Shown piece by piece: positions 44,685-52,771 of a DNA stretch of 64,000 nt. This stretch comes from Ferrovibrio sp046297895 (lineage in GTDB: Bacteria > Pseudomonadota > Alphaproteobacteria > Ferrovibrionales > Ferrovibrionaceae), in contig NZ_JBKBHC010000007.1 of NCBI RefSeq assembly GCF_046297895.1, positions 124,001-188,000 on the forward strand, given 5' to 3'. Position 1 is the stretch's first letter, and every line of letters begins with the position of its first letter. Below the pieces are notes generated by a model. That model saw only the letters and a list, made by a program, of their open reading frames with translations. It searched no databases and was not told the DNA's origin. The position numbers were made by a program, and so were the translations under genes.

Positions 44685-44733
44685 GGCGGGTGAAGTAGGG
44701 CGGGTGAAGCAGGCCGGGTGAGTCAAGGCGGGT
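44678..44733. repeat. 14-base tandem repeat spanning a stop codon
   Basis: Four units of the type GAAGTAGGGCGGGT run from 44678 to 44733, with the last two diverged. The first unit contains the stop codon of the GH-like gene (TAG at 44682-44684), and the second unit repeats the same TAG 14 bases later. The repeat fills most of the short gap before the transporter gene. Confidence 0.85.
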
Positions 44734-44775
44734 GAAATACAAGGCGCGCCTTTTGCCGTATGGACGGGGCGGCCT

Positions 44776-46101
44776 ATGTATCCGCCTGTGACTGCCGCAC
44801 CATTGCTTTCCCGCCTCACGCTTGCCGCCTATGCCGCGCCGGCCCTGCCCGGCGCGATGCTGCTGCTGCCGCTGTATGTGCATCTGCCGGTGCTCTATGC
44901 CGATGCGCTCGGCCTGGGCCTCACCCTTGTCGGCAGCCTGCTGTTCATCGCCCGGCTGTGGGACATGGTCACCGATCCGCTGATCGGCATATGGTCCGAC
45001 CGCGTTGACACGCGCTGGGGCCGGCGTAAACCCTGGCTGCTCGCCGGCCTGCCGTTCTGCATGCTCTCCGCCCTCATGCTCTTTCTGCCGCCCGACGGCA
45101 GCGGCGCGGCCTGGCTGCTGGGCTGGACCATGGCGCTGTATCTGGGCGCCACCATGATCCAGATTCCCTATCTGGCCTGGGGCGCGGAACTCTCGCCCGA
45201 CTATCATCAGCGCACGCGCATCGCCGGCTGGCGCGAGGCGGCCGGCGTCATCGGCACCCTGTTTGCCGCCGGTCTGCCGGCCCTGTTCGGCGAGGACAGC
45301 CGCGCCGGCGTCGGCGCCATCGGCATCGCGGTCGCCGTATTGCTGCCGCTCGGCGTGCTGCTTGCGCTGCGGGCCGTGCCGGCGGGCCAGGCCGCTGCGC
45401 CGCAGCGCGTCAATCTCGCCGGCGTGAAAGCCGTGTGGCGCAACGGGCCGTTCCGCCGGCTGCTGCTGGCCTGGCTGCTCAACGGCATCGCCAACGGCCT
45501 GCCGGCCACGCTGGTGCTGCTCTTTGTCGCCCATGTGCTGCAGGCGCCGGCCGATTTCGCCGGGCTGGTGCTGCTGCTCTATTTCGGCGCCGGCATCGCC
45601 GCCGTGCCGCTGTGGCTCAGACTGGCGCAGCAGTATGGCAAGCATCGCGTGTGGATCGGGGCGATGCTGTGGAACTGCGCCGTCTTCGTCTGCGTGCCGC
45701 TGCTCGGTGCCGGCGACACGGTATTGTTTCTCGCCATCTCGCTGCTCACCGGCCTGTGCCTGGGCGCCGATCTCGCCCTGCCGCCGGCGATGCAGGCCGA
45801 TGTGGTCGATCTGGATACCGCGCGCACGCGCCGGCAACGGGCCGGACTGTTCTTCGCCATCTGGGGCATGGCCACCAAGCTGGCGCTGGCGGTGGCGGTG
45901 GGCATCGCCTTTCCGCTGCTCGATCTGGCCGGCTTTTCACCCGATGGCGGCAATGCCCCATCCGCACTTTTTGCGATGGCCGCGCTCTACGCGCTGGCGC
46001 CGGTGGGGTTCAAGCTGGCGGCGATAGGGCTGATGCGGCGCTACCCGATCACGCCGGAACGGCACCGGCGCTTGCAGGCGCGGATCGCGCGGCGCATATA
46101 A
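44776..46101 (+). CDS. GPH-family (MelB-like) sugar transporter
   Basis: This 441-residue protein has 12 membrane segments and the MFS_2/GPH (glycoside-pentoside-hexuronide) signature: ARLWDMVTDPLIGIWSDRVDTRWGRRKPWLLAG. Conserved helices follow at YLAWGAELSPDYHQRTRIAGWREA. Members carry sugars or glycosides by cation symport; the substrate here is unknown. It follows the GH-like gene after a 91-base repeat-containing gap and precedes the oxidoreductase gene by 36 bases, so the three form a candidate sugar-handling unit. Confidence 0.88.
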   Translation: MYPPVTAAPLLSRLTLAAYAAPALPGAMLLLPLYVHLPVLYADALGLGLTLVGSLLFIARLWDMVTDPLIGIWSDRVDTRWGRRKPWLLAGLPFCMLSALMLFLPPDGSGAAWLLGWTMALYLGATMIQIPYLAWGAELSPDYHQRTRIAGWREAAGVIGTLFAAGLPALFGEDSRAGVGAIGIAVAVLLPLGVLLALRAVPAGQAAAPQRVNLAGVKAVWRNGPFRRLLLAWLLNGIANGLPATLVLLFVAHVLQAPADFAGLVLLLYFGAGIAAVPLWLRLAQQYGKHRVWIGAMLWNCAVFVCVPLLGAGDTVLFLAISLLTGLCLGADLALPPAMQADVVDLDTARTRRQRAGLFFAIWGMATKLALAVAVGIAFPLLDLAGFSPDGGNAPSALFAMAALYALAPVGFKLAAIGLMRRYPITPERHRRLQARIARRI

Positions 46102-46137
46102 TGCGCCGCCTTTTCCCCGGTTGCGAAAGTCCCTGTC

Positions 46138-47109
46138 ATGTCAGCAGTCCGCCTCGGCTTCATCGGTTACGGCATCATGGGCGAGCGCCTGCTGCGCGCC
46201 GCCCTCAACCACGATCCGGCCGTGCTCACTGTCGCCGGCCTGTGGGATCCTTCCGCCGCCGCCATGCAGCGGCTGGCCGGTGACCTGCCGCAGGTTCCGC
46301 GTCTTGAATCCGCCGCCGCCGTGATCGCCGCCTGCGACTGTCTCTACATCGCCTCGCCGCCGGCCTCGCATCTGGGCTATGCCCGCGCGGCCTTCGCCCA
46401 GGCCAAGGCGGTGTTCTGCGAGAAGCCGCTCGCCGTCGATGTGGCCGATGCCGAGGCTTTCGTGGCCGAAGCGGCAAAGTGGAACGGCCGCGGCGGCATC
46501 AATTTCCCCTTCGCTTCCTCCTTCGCCGTCGACCAGTTGCGGCAATGGATGCAGCAAGGCGTCACCGGGCCGGTCGAGCGCATCGAGATCGAGATCGGCT
46601 TCGCCGCCTGGCCGCGGCCGTGGCAGGTCGATGCTGCAAGCTGGCTCGATGCGCGGCCCCAGGGCGGCTTCACGCGCGAGGTCGGCTCGCATTTCCTGTT
46701 CCTCGCCCGCCGCCTGTTCGGTCCGCTGCGGCTGCACACGCACAGCGTTTCCTATCCCGAGGACGGCAAGTCGGAACGCACCATTGCCGCCACCCTGCAT
46801 GCCGGCGACCTGCCGGTGACGCTGAAGGGCGGCGTCGGCAGCACGGAAAAGCCCGATCACAATATTTTCGAGATCGTCGGGCCGCAGGGCCGCATCCGCC
46901 TGCGCGACTGGTCGATTGCCGAACGGCTGGTCGACGGCGACTGGCGCGAGGCACCCGATGCGCTGCCCAACGAGAAGATGCGGCCGCTGGTGCTCAGGCG
47001 CCAGCTCGACAAGGTGGCGGCGCTCACCCATGGCACGCCGCAGGACCTCGCCACGCTGACCGAGGCGGCCGAGGTGCAGCGCGTGGTGGAAACCATCCTC
47101 AAAGCCTGA
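46138..47109 (+). CDS. Gfo/Idh/MocA-family oxidoreductase
   Basis: This 323-residue protein has the NAD(P)-binding N-terminus (RLGFIGYGIMGERLLRAAL), LYIASPPASHLGYARAAFAQAKAVFCEKPLAVDVADAEAFV with the conserved EKP motif, and a C-terminal GFO/IDH/MocA C domain (GGFTREVGSHFLFLARRLFG). Members oxidise or reduce sugars, inositols and related compounds. The substrate is not predictable. It probably belongs to the same transcript as the upstream transporter. Confidence 0.92.
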   Translation: MSAVRLGFIGYGIMGERLLRAALNHDPAVLTVAGLWDPSAAAMQRLAGDLPQVPRLESAAAVIAACDCLYIASPPASHLGYARAAFAQAKAVFCEKPLAVDVADAEAFVAEAAKWNGRGGINFPFASSFAVDQLRQWMQQGVTGPVERIEIEIGFAAWPRPWQVDAASWLDARPQGGFTREVGSHFLFLARRLFGPLRLHTHSVSYPEDGKSERTIAATLHAGDLPVTLKGGVGSTEKPDHNIFEIVGPQGRIRLRDWSIAERLVDGDWREAPDALPNEKMRPLVLRRQLDKVAALTHGTPQDLATLTEAAEVQRVVETILKA

Positions 47110-47184
47110 AAACCGGGCCGGAACTTCGGTCGCGCCGCGCCGTTTCATTCGCAGCATCGCGAGAACGGCAAAGGAGCGAATGCC

Positions 47185-47364
47185 ATGTTGTACTGGGCTC
47201 TGGTTTTCTTCGTGCTGGCGCTGGTGGCCGGCCTGTTCGGCTTCGGCGGCATTGCGGCTGCCTCGGCCGGCATCGCGCAGATCCTGTTCTTCGTTTTTCT
47301 GATCGTCTTCGTCATCAGCGTGGTGGCGCATCTCGTCACCGGCCGCCGGCCGCCGCTGGTCTAG
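47185..47364 (+). CDS. DUF1328 small membrane protein
   Basis: This 59-residue protein matches the DUF1328 (YtjA) family: MLYWALVFFVLALVAGLFGFGGIAAASAGIAQ with a second hydrophobic segment and a basic end (VTGRRPPLV). Two membrane segments are predicted. Function is unknown; such proteins are often induced under stress in alphaproteobacteria. It is too short for many gene finders and has the good site AAGGAG upstream. Confidence 0.9.
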   Translation: MLYWALVFFVLALVAGLFGFGGIAAASAGIAQILFFVFLIVFVISVVAHLVTGRRPPLV

Positions 47365-47496
47365 GCATCGCCGGTCTGGGCGCCGGCGATCTGGGCGCAG
47401 CCGTCCGGGTTCCGGGCGGGTTGCGCGCCGCGTCTTTTTCTTTGCAGGTCCTTCCCCCCACCTCGGCGGATGCTCCGGCATCCGCCAGTTTTTTTA

Positions 47497-48339
47497 TCAG
47501 GCGGTGTAGCCGAGCTGTGCCGACAGCCGCCGCGTGAAGGCCAGCAGCGCCGATGCATGTGGGCCGCTCAAGCCGACATCGATCTTGCGCGTCGGGCCGA
47601 TCACGGTGATGGCGAGCTGCAGGTGGCCGCTGTGGTTGAAGACCGGCGCGCTCAGCGCGCTGATGCCCGGCACTGGTAGGTCGCTGGTGGCGGCGATGCC
47701 GTCGCGCTTCACCTTTTCAACCTCGCGCGCCAGCGCGTCGCCGGCCAGCGCGCCCACATCGCTCCAGCCCTTCTGCGCCGCCTGCAGCTCGGCCTCGATC
47801 ACCGGCTCGACCAGCTTGGGCGGCAGCCAGGCGGCGAAGATCTTGCCGGTCGCCGTGCCGGTCACGGTGAACATGCCGCCGGGCCGCACGTTGGCGTGAA
47901 TGTAGTTGGAGGATTCCTGCACCAGCACGATGGTCGGGCCATGGGTGCCCCAGACGGTGATGGCCACCATCAGGTTCAGCCGCTCGGCCAGCTCGGCCAC
48001 CTGTTCCGCGGCCAACCGATACGGGTCGCTGCCGCGCAGCCGCGCCAGGCCAAGCTGCAGCGCGAAGGGCCCGAGGCGATAGCGGCCCGAGCCGGCCTCC
48101 TGCTCCACGAGGTCCAGCTTGCGCAGGCTGGTCATGTAGGCATGGGCCTGGCCGGGCGTGAGTTCGGCCTGGCTCGCCAGGTCGCGCAGCATCATCGGCT
48201 GGCCGTGCCGGGCCAGGATGCCGAGCAGCCGGCCGCCGATCTCCACCGACTGCACGCCGCGGCCCTTCAGCGGCGCGGACTCGGGTTCCTCGCCGCCATA
48301 GAGCGGAAATGCATTGGCCGGGTCGATCCTGTCCCCCAT
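47497..48339 (-). CDS. IclR-family transcriptional regulator
   Basis: This 280-residue protein has an N-terminal winged helix-turn-helix (SVEIGGRLLGILARHGQPMMLRDLASQAELTPGQAHAYMTSLRKLDLVEQE) and a C-terminal IclR ligand-binding domain (VAITVWGTHGPTIVLVQESS, MFTVTGTATGKIFAAWLPP, and DLPVPGISALSAPVFNHSG). The N-terminal extension before the HTH is about 25 residues. It lies 44 bases after the FAD-oxidoreductase gene on the same strand and probably controls the SDR-FAD operon and perhaps the divergent TRAP operon. Confidence 0.94.
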   Translation of the reverse strand: MGDRIDPANAFPLYGGEEPESAPLKGRGVQSVEIGGRLLGILARHGQPMMLRDLASQAELTPGQAHAYMTSLRKLDLVEQEAGSGRYRLGPFALQLGLARLRGSDPYRLAAEQVAELAERLNLMVAITVWGTHGPTIVLVQESSNYIHANVRPGGMFTVTGTATGKIFAAWLPPKLVEPVIEAELQAAQKGWSDVGALAGDALAREVEKVKRDGIAATSDLPVPGISALSAPVFNHSGHLQLAITVIGPTRKIDVGLSGPHASALLAFTRRLSAQLGYTA

Positions 48340-48383
48340 GCCTATTGCATAGCCGCCGGCGCGTGTCGTGTCACGTGTGCCGC

Positions 48384-50084
48384 TTAACCGGCCTGGGCGC
48401 CGGCCGCATGGCGCGCAGCGATATAGCCAAAGGTCATGGCCGGGCCCAGGGTGATGCCGCCGCCGGGATAATTGCCGCCCATGATGCTGGCCATGTCGTT
48501 GCCGGCCGCATACAGCCCGGGCACCGGCTGGCCGTTTTCGCCCAGCACGCGGGCCTGCGCGTCGGTCTTCAGGCCGGCGAAGCTGCCCAGGTCGCCGATC
48601 ACCACCTGCACGGCATAGAACGGCCCGGTCTGCACCGGCGCGATGCAGGGATTGGGCTTTACGGTCGGATCGCCCAGATAGCGGTTATAGGCGGTGCTGC
48701 CCTTGTGGAATTCCGGGTCCTCGCCGCGCATGGCGTGCTTGTTGTATTCCGCCACGGTATGGCCGAAGGCCTGCGCATCGATGCCGCAGGCCTCTGCCAG
48801 TTCGGTGAGCGTGCGGCCGCGCTTGAGATAGCCGTTCCTGATCTGGTGCGCGATCGGCACCGGGAAGGGCTTCACATGGCCCAGGCCATAACGGCGCAGC
48901 GTGGGATGGTCGCAGACCAGCCAGGCGCAGATCTCGCCGTCCAGTCCCTTGCTGGCCTTCACCAGCGCCTGGCAGAAATCGTGATAGCAGTTGCCCTCGT
49001 TCACGAAGCGCCGGCCGGCACGCGTCACGGCGATCACGCCGGGTTTGGCGCGGTCGATGAAATGCGGAAAGGTGCCGAAGCTGCCATCATTCCACGGTAC
49101 GCGGCTGACCGGCACCCAGGCGGCGGCATTGGGCAGCTCATCGGCAGTATGCGCGCCCAGCGGCCGTGCCAGCTTGATACCGTCGCCGGTATTGCTGCTG
49201 GGTGTCGGCGACCAATGCTCCTGCCCGGTCGGCGCATGGGGATAAAGCTGCTTGCGGCGTTCGATATCGTGCGGGAAGCCGCCGGTGGCCAGCACCACGC
49301 CCTTGCGCGCATGCACACGCACCGGGCCGTCCTTGGTGCCGATCACCGCGCCGGTCACGGCATGGCCATCGCGCAGCAGGTCCTGCGCCGGCGCCTCCAG
49401 CCACAGCGGAATGCCCAGGTCGAAGGCAGATTTCGCCAGCCGGCCGGCCAGCGCGTTGCCGTTGGTCAGCCGCATGGCGCGGCCATGCAGGGCCACGTCG
49501 CGCAGGTATTTCACCAGCAGCTTCGCCACATAGGCGGCCGAGACCACGCTGCGCGTGACGTTGAAGAAATGCAGCAGTTCCTTGCCCGATCCGATCATCA
49601 TCCCGACGAAAGTGATCTCCTTCAGCGGCGGCCGCAGGGTCTTGATCTGCTCGCCCAGTTCGTTGCCGTCGAAGGGCTCGGCGCAGATCGAACGGCCGCC
49701 GGCCAGCGCGCCGGGCGCATCGGGGTGGTAATCGGAAAACTGCGGCCCCAGCACGAATTTCACGGCCGTCTTGCTCTCGAAGAAATCGACCATCTGCGGG
49801 CCGTTCTCCAGGAAGGCATCGACGCGTTCGGCATCGAAATGATTGCCGGCCTCGTGCTGCAGATAGGTGCGCGCGGCCTCCTTGCTGTCATTGATGCCCT
49901 CGCGCGCCGCCAGCGGGTTGGCCGGAATCCACAGCCAGCCGCCCGAGCGCGCCGTGGTGCCGCCGTAGACGGCTTCCTTCTCGACCACCAGCACGTCCAG
50001 GCCATGCAGCTTGGCCGTCACCGCCGCAGCCATGCCGCCGGCGCCCGAGCCCACCACCAGCAGGTCGCAATCATGGGTCTTCAT
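48384..50084 (-). CDS. FAD-dependent oxidoreductase of the 3-ketosteroid dehydrogenase / fumarate reductase type
   Basis: This 566-residue flavoprotein has the FAD-binding motif DLLVVGSGAGGMAAAVTAKLHGLDVLVVEKEAVYGGTTARSGGWLWIP. It also has a second family block (GRRFVNEGNCYHDF) and GLYAAGNDMASIMGGNYPGGGITLGPAMTFGYIAAR at the end. The architecture is of the FAD_binding_2/succinate dehydrogenase-like group, which includes 3-ketosteroid-1-dehydrogenase. The specific substrate is not evident. The ATG at 50084 is chosen because the upstream open frame (to 50603) is antisense to the SDR gene. It is 14 bases after the SDR gene stop. Confidence 0.92.
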   Translation of the reverse strand: MKTHDCDLLVVGSGAGGMAAAVTAKLHGLDVLVVEKEAVYGGTTARSGGWLWIPANPLAAREGINDSKEAARTYLQHEAGNHFDAERVDAFLENGPQMVDFFESKTAVKFVLGPQFSDYHPDAPGALAGGRSICAEPFDGNELGEQIKTLRPPLKEITFVGMMIGSGKELLHFFNVTRSVVSAAYVAKLLVKYLRDVALHGRAMRLTNGNALAGRLAKSAFDLGIPLWLEAPAQDLLRDGHAVTGAVIGTKDGPVRVHARKGVVLATGGFPHDIERRKQLYPHAPTGQEHWSPTPSSNTGDGIKLARPLGAHTADELPNAAAWVPVSRVPWNDGSFGTFPHFIDRAKPGVIAVTRAGRRFVNEGNCYHDFCQALVKASKGLDGEICAWLVCDHPTLRRYGLGHVKPFPVPIAHQIRNGYLKRGRTLTELAEACGIDAQAFGHTVAEYNKHAMRGEDPEFHKGSTAYNRYLGDPTVKPNPCIAPVQTGPFYAVQVVIGDLGSFAGLKTDAQARVLGENGQPVPGLYAAGNDMASIMGGNYPGGGITLGPAMTFGYIAARHAAGAQAG

Positions 50085-50098
50085 CGTCGTCACTCCAT

Positions 50099-50872
50099 TC
50101 AAACCGTCAGATAGCCGCCATCCACCGGCAGCATCGCGCCGGTGACGTAACTCGACATCTCGGAGGCCAGGAACAGCACCGGGCCGACCAGCTCCTCGGG
50201 CTTGCCGGTGCGGCCCATCGGCGTATGCGCCATGAAGCGTCCGATGGCAGCCGGGTCGTTGCGCGTGGCTTCCGTCATCGGCGTGTCGATCACGCCGGGC
50301 GCGATGCCGTTCACGCGGATGCCCTCGGGCGCCAGTTCGGCCGCTAGCGCGCGGGTGAATTGCAGCACGGCGCCCTTGCTGGCGGTGTAGGTGGTGGCGC
50401 GCGGTCCGGTGGCGAAGGAGTTGATCGAGCCGAGATTGACGATGCGGCCCTTCGTTTTGCGCAACTGCGGCAGCAGGGCGCGTGTCACGTTCTTCATGCC
50501 GGTCACGTTCACCGTCAGGGTTTCCAGCCAGTGGCGGTCGTAATCGGGATCGTCGATGGCCACCCGGCGGATGATGCCGGCATTGTTCACCAGCACCGAG
50601 CACGGCCCGCCCAGCGCGTTCTCGGCATTGGCGGCAAAGGCGGCGCAGGCTTTTGCATCGCTCACATCCAGCGCGGCGCCATGGGCCTTCGCGCCGGTCG
50701 CGGCGATCTCGGCCGCCACCGCCTGGGCGCCGGCGCCGTTGATGTCGGCCACCGCCACGGCGGCGCCGGCCCGGGCCAGGCCCAGCGCGATGGCGCGGCC
50801 ATTGCCCTGTGCGGCGCCGGTGACGACCGCAACCTGCCCGCTCAGAATTCCGGCCAGCAGAGGCTTTTCCAT
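50099..50872 (-). CDS. SDR-family oxidoreductase (3-oxoacyl-ACP reductase-like)
   Basis: This 257-residue classical short-chain dehydrogenase has the coenzyme motif TGAAQGNGRAIALGLA, VLVNNAGIIRR (NNAG), the catalytic serine in GSINSFATG, the YxxxK in YTASKGA (near residue 163), and the SDR ending SSYVTGAMLPVDGGYL. NAD or NADP preference is not clear, though DINGAG suggests NAD. It starts the operon that runs SDR-FAD oxidoreductase-IclR. Confidence 0.94.
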   Translation of the reverse strand: MEKPLLAGILSGQVAVVTGAAQGNGRAIALGLARAGAAVAVADINGAGAQAVAAEIAATGAKAHGAALDVSDAKACAAFAANAENALGGPCSVLVNNAGIIRRVAIDDPDYDRHWLETLTVNVTGMKNVTRALLPQLRKTKGRIVNLGSINSFATGPRATTYTASKGAVLQFTRALAAELAPEGIRVNGIAPGVIDTPMTEATRNDPAAIGRFMAHTPMGRTGKPEELVGPVLFLASEMSSYVTGAMLPVDGGYLTV

Positions 50873-50884
50873 CCGTTTTCCTCC

Positions 50885-50902
50885 CGCAATTCGTGTATTG
50901 CG
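50885..50902. promoter_or_regulatory. Inverted repeat between the SDR and dctP operons
   Basis: CGCAAT and ATTGCG form a 6-base inverted repeat around TCGTGT in the divergent promoter region. It is 12 bases before the SDR start. The AT-rich stretch from about 50886 to 50930 also contains CATATAG and TCGACTCGA. It is a candidate operator for the IclR-type regulator, but the IclR consensus is not clearly met. Confidence 0.4.
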
Positions 50903-51056
50903 AACTTATTCGTTATTTCATATAGTCGACTCGACGCGAATGCAAGCGATCCGTTCCGAAGGCCCGCTGCGTCGCGATCATTGGAGGAAACGTCCCGTCC
51001 GGCACCTGCCAGGACGGGGATTCGGTCGGTTTTGCAAAACCCCGAGGGAGGGATTC

Positions 51057-52103
51057 ATGCGTCAGCACATTCTCAAGGCGGCCACGGTCGCGCTGCTTGG
51101 CCTCGGTCTGGCCGCGCCAGCCGCAGCCCAGACCAAGACCTACGATCTGCAAAGCGTGTTCGGCCTGCAGGTGCCCTCGATCGGCCCGAGCCCGGTGAAA
51201 TGGGCCGAGCGCGTCGCGCTGATGACCAACAACGAGGTCAGGATCAAGGTGCATGGCGCCGGCGAATTCGTGCCGCCGTTCGAGGTCTTCGGCGCGGTCT
51301 CCAACGGCTCGATCCCGATGGGCTTCGACTGGGTCGGCTACTGGGCCGGCAAGATCCCGGTCGCCAACCTGGTCGGCTCGATGCCCTTCGGCCCGAACCC
51401 CGAACTGTTCCTGGGCTGGATGTTCCAGGGCGGCGGGCTGGAGATCATCCAGAAGGCCTACGATCCGCATAACGTGAAGATCATCCCCTGCCACCTCGTC
51501 GTGCCCGAGGCCGGCGGCTGGTTCAACAAGGAAATCAAGACGGTCGCCGACCTCAAGGGCCTCAACATGCGCATCGCCGGCTTAGGGGCCAAGGCGATGG
51601 CCAAGCTGGGCGCCAATGTGCAGCTCGTGCCGGCCGGCGAAATCTTCGTCTCGCTGGAACGCGGCCGCATCGAGGCGGCGGAATTCTCCGCGCCGCAGCT
51701 CGATCTCGGCCTGGGCCTGCAGAAGATCGCCAAGTACTATTACTTCCCGGGCTGGCACCAGCCGGCCAGCTGGGACACCATCATCGTCAACATGAATGTG
51801 TGGAAGTCGCTGCCCGAGAAGCATCAGAAGGCGATGGTCGAGGCCTGCTACGCCAACATCACCTTCAACAGCTATGACCAGATCAACGCCCAGGTCGACG
51901 CGATCGAAAAGATCGAGGCGGCCGGCGTGAAGGTGCAGCGTTTCCCCAACGAGGTGCTTGCCGCCCTGCAGAAGGCCTCCATCGAGGTGATGGAGGAAGA
52001 GGCACAGAAGGATGCCCTGTTCGCCGAGGCCTACAAGTCGCTGACCGCCTATGTAAAGCGCGTCGGCCGCTGGAACGACCTGCAGGCGATTCCGCGCAAC
52101 TGA
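51057..52103 (+). CDS. dctP: TRAP transporter substrate-binding protein DctP
   Basis: This 348-residue protein has a signal peptide (ATVALLGLGLAAPAAAQ) and a DctP-type periplasmic solute-binding fold: EVRIKVHGAGEFVPPFEVFGAVSNGSI, VPEAGGWFNKEIKTVADLKGLNMRIAGLGAKAMAKLGAN and EIFVSLERGRIEAAEFSAPQLDLGL. This is the seven-strand type that usually binds carboxylates, often with an arginine (MRIAG) as anchor. The ATG has GAGGGAGGG upstream. The small and large permease genes follow. Confidence 0.95.
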   Translation: MRQHILKAATVALLGLGLAAPAAAQTKTYDLQSVFGLQVPSIGPSPVKWAERVALMTNNEVRIKVHGAGEFVPPFEVFGAVSNGSIPMGFDWVGYWAGKIPVANLVGSMPFGPNPELFLGWMFQGGGLEIIQKAYDPHNVKIIPCHLVVPEAGGWFNKEIKTVADLKGLNMRIAGLGAKAMAKLGANVQLVPAGEIFVSLERGRIEAAEFSAPQLDLGLGLQKIAKYYYFPGWHQPASWDTIIVNMNVWKSLPEKHQKAMVEACYANITFNSYDQINAQVDAIEKIEAAGVKVQRFPNEVLAALQKASIEVMEEEAQKDALFAEAYKSLTAYVKRVGRWNDLQAIPRN

Positions 52104-52128
52104 GTGTGATACGGTAAGCAAAAGAGTC

Positions 52129-52164
52129 CGCGCCGCCGGATGGCCCGTTGCCGCCGGCGGCGCG
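52129..52164 (+). promoter_or_regulatory. Hairpin between dctP and dctQ
   Basis: CGCGCCGCCGG (52129-52139) pairs with CCGGCGGCGCG (52154-52164) across a 14-base loop. Such structures after a binding-protein gene usually protect its mRNA or reduce downstream expression, giving more DctP than permease. No T-run is present. Confidence 0.6.
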
Positions 52165-52184
52165 ATCCTTCAGGGGAGGGATCG

Positions 52185-52760
52185 GTGATCGCACTGCTGA
52201 AACAGATCGAGGAAGCCTGCGCCTGGTTCGGCCGGGCGATCGGCTGGGCCACGCCGATCCTGGTGATCAGCGTCTGCCTCAGCGTGCTGATGGCGCAGAT
52301 GCGATTCAACGTGCTGTTCGACTGGGGCACCGATGTGCCGCTGTTCGGCAGCAGGATCACCATGAACGGTCTCACCGACCTGCAATGGCATCTGTTCGCG
52401 GTGATGGTGATGCTGGGCGGCGTCTATGCCCTGCATACCGACAGCCATGTCAGCGTCGATTTCATCGCCAGCAATTTCACCGAACGCACGCGCCGCATCA
52501 TCGTGATCTTCGGCGACATCGTCTTCCTGCTGCCCTTTGCCGCGATCATGACGTGGTTCGCCTGGAAATTCATGGTCTCGGCCTATACCTCGAATGAAGG
52601 CTCGTCCTATGGCGGCCTCAACAACACCTGGATCATCAAGGCGGTGATGCCGCTGGGCTTCGGCCTGCTCGGCCTGCTCGGGCTTACGCGCACCCTGCGC
52701 CTGATCATCCAGTTCATCCTCACCCGCGGCGCCGTCGCCGAAAACAAGATCGGGGCATAG
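52185..52760 (+). CDS. dctQ: TRAP transporter small permease subunit DctQ
   Basis: This 191-residue four-helix protein has the DctQ pattern: FGRAIGWATPILVISVCLSVLMAQ and SHVSVDFIASNFTERTRRIIVIFGDIVFLLPFAAIMTWFAWKFMV. A C-terminal FGLLGLLGLTRTLRLIIQFI follows. The length is in the DctQ range for the type with a larger loop. The start is a GTG with GGGGAGGG upstream. The large subunit gene begins 11 bases later. Confidence 0.93.
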   Translation: MIALLKQIEEACAWFGRAIGWATPILVISVCLSVLMAQMRFNVLFDWGTDVPLFGSRITMNGLTDLQWHLFAVMVMLGGVYALHTDSHVSVDFIASNFTERTRRIIVIFGDIVFLLPFAAIMTWFAWKFMVSAYTSNEGSSYGGLNNTWIIKAVMPLGFGLLGLLGLTRTLRLIIQFILTRGAVAENKIGA

Positions 52761-52771
52761 GGATCGCCGCC

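Noticed and set aside
44179..45837. 552-residue minus-strand open frame
   Set aside because: Antisense to the GH-like and GPH transporter genes; low-complexity composition.
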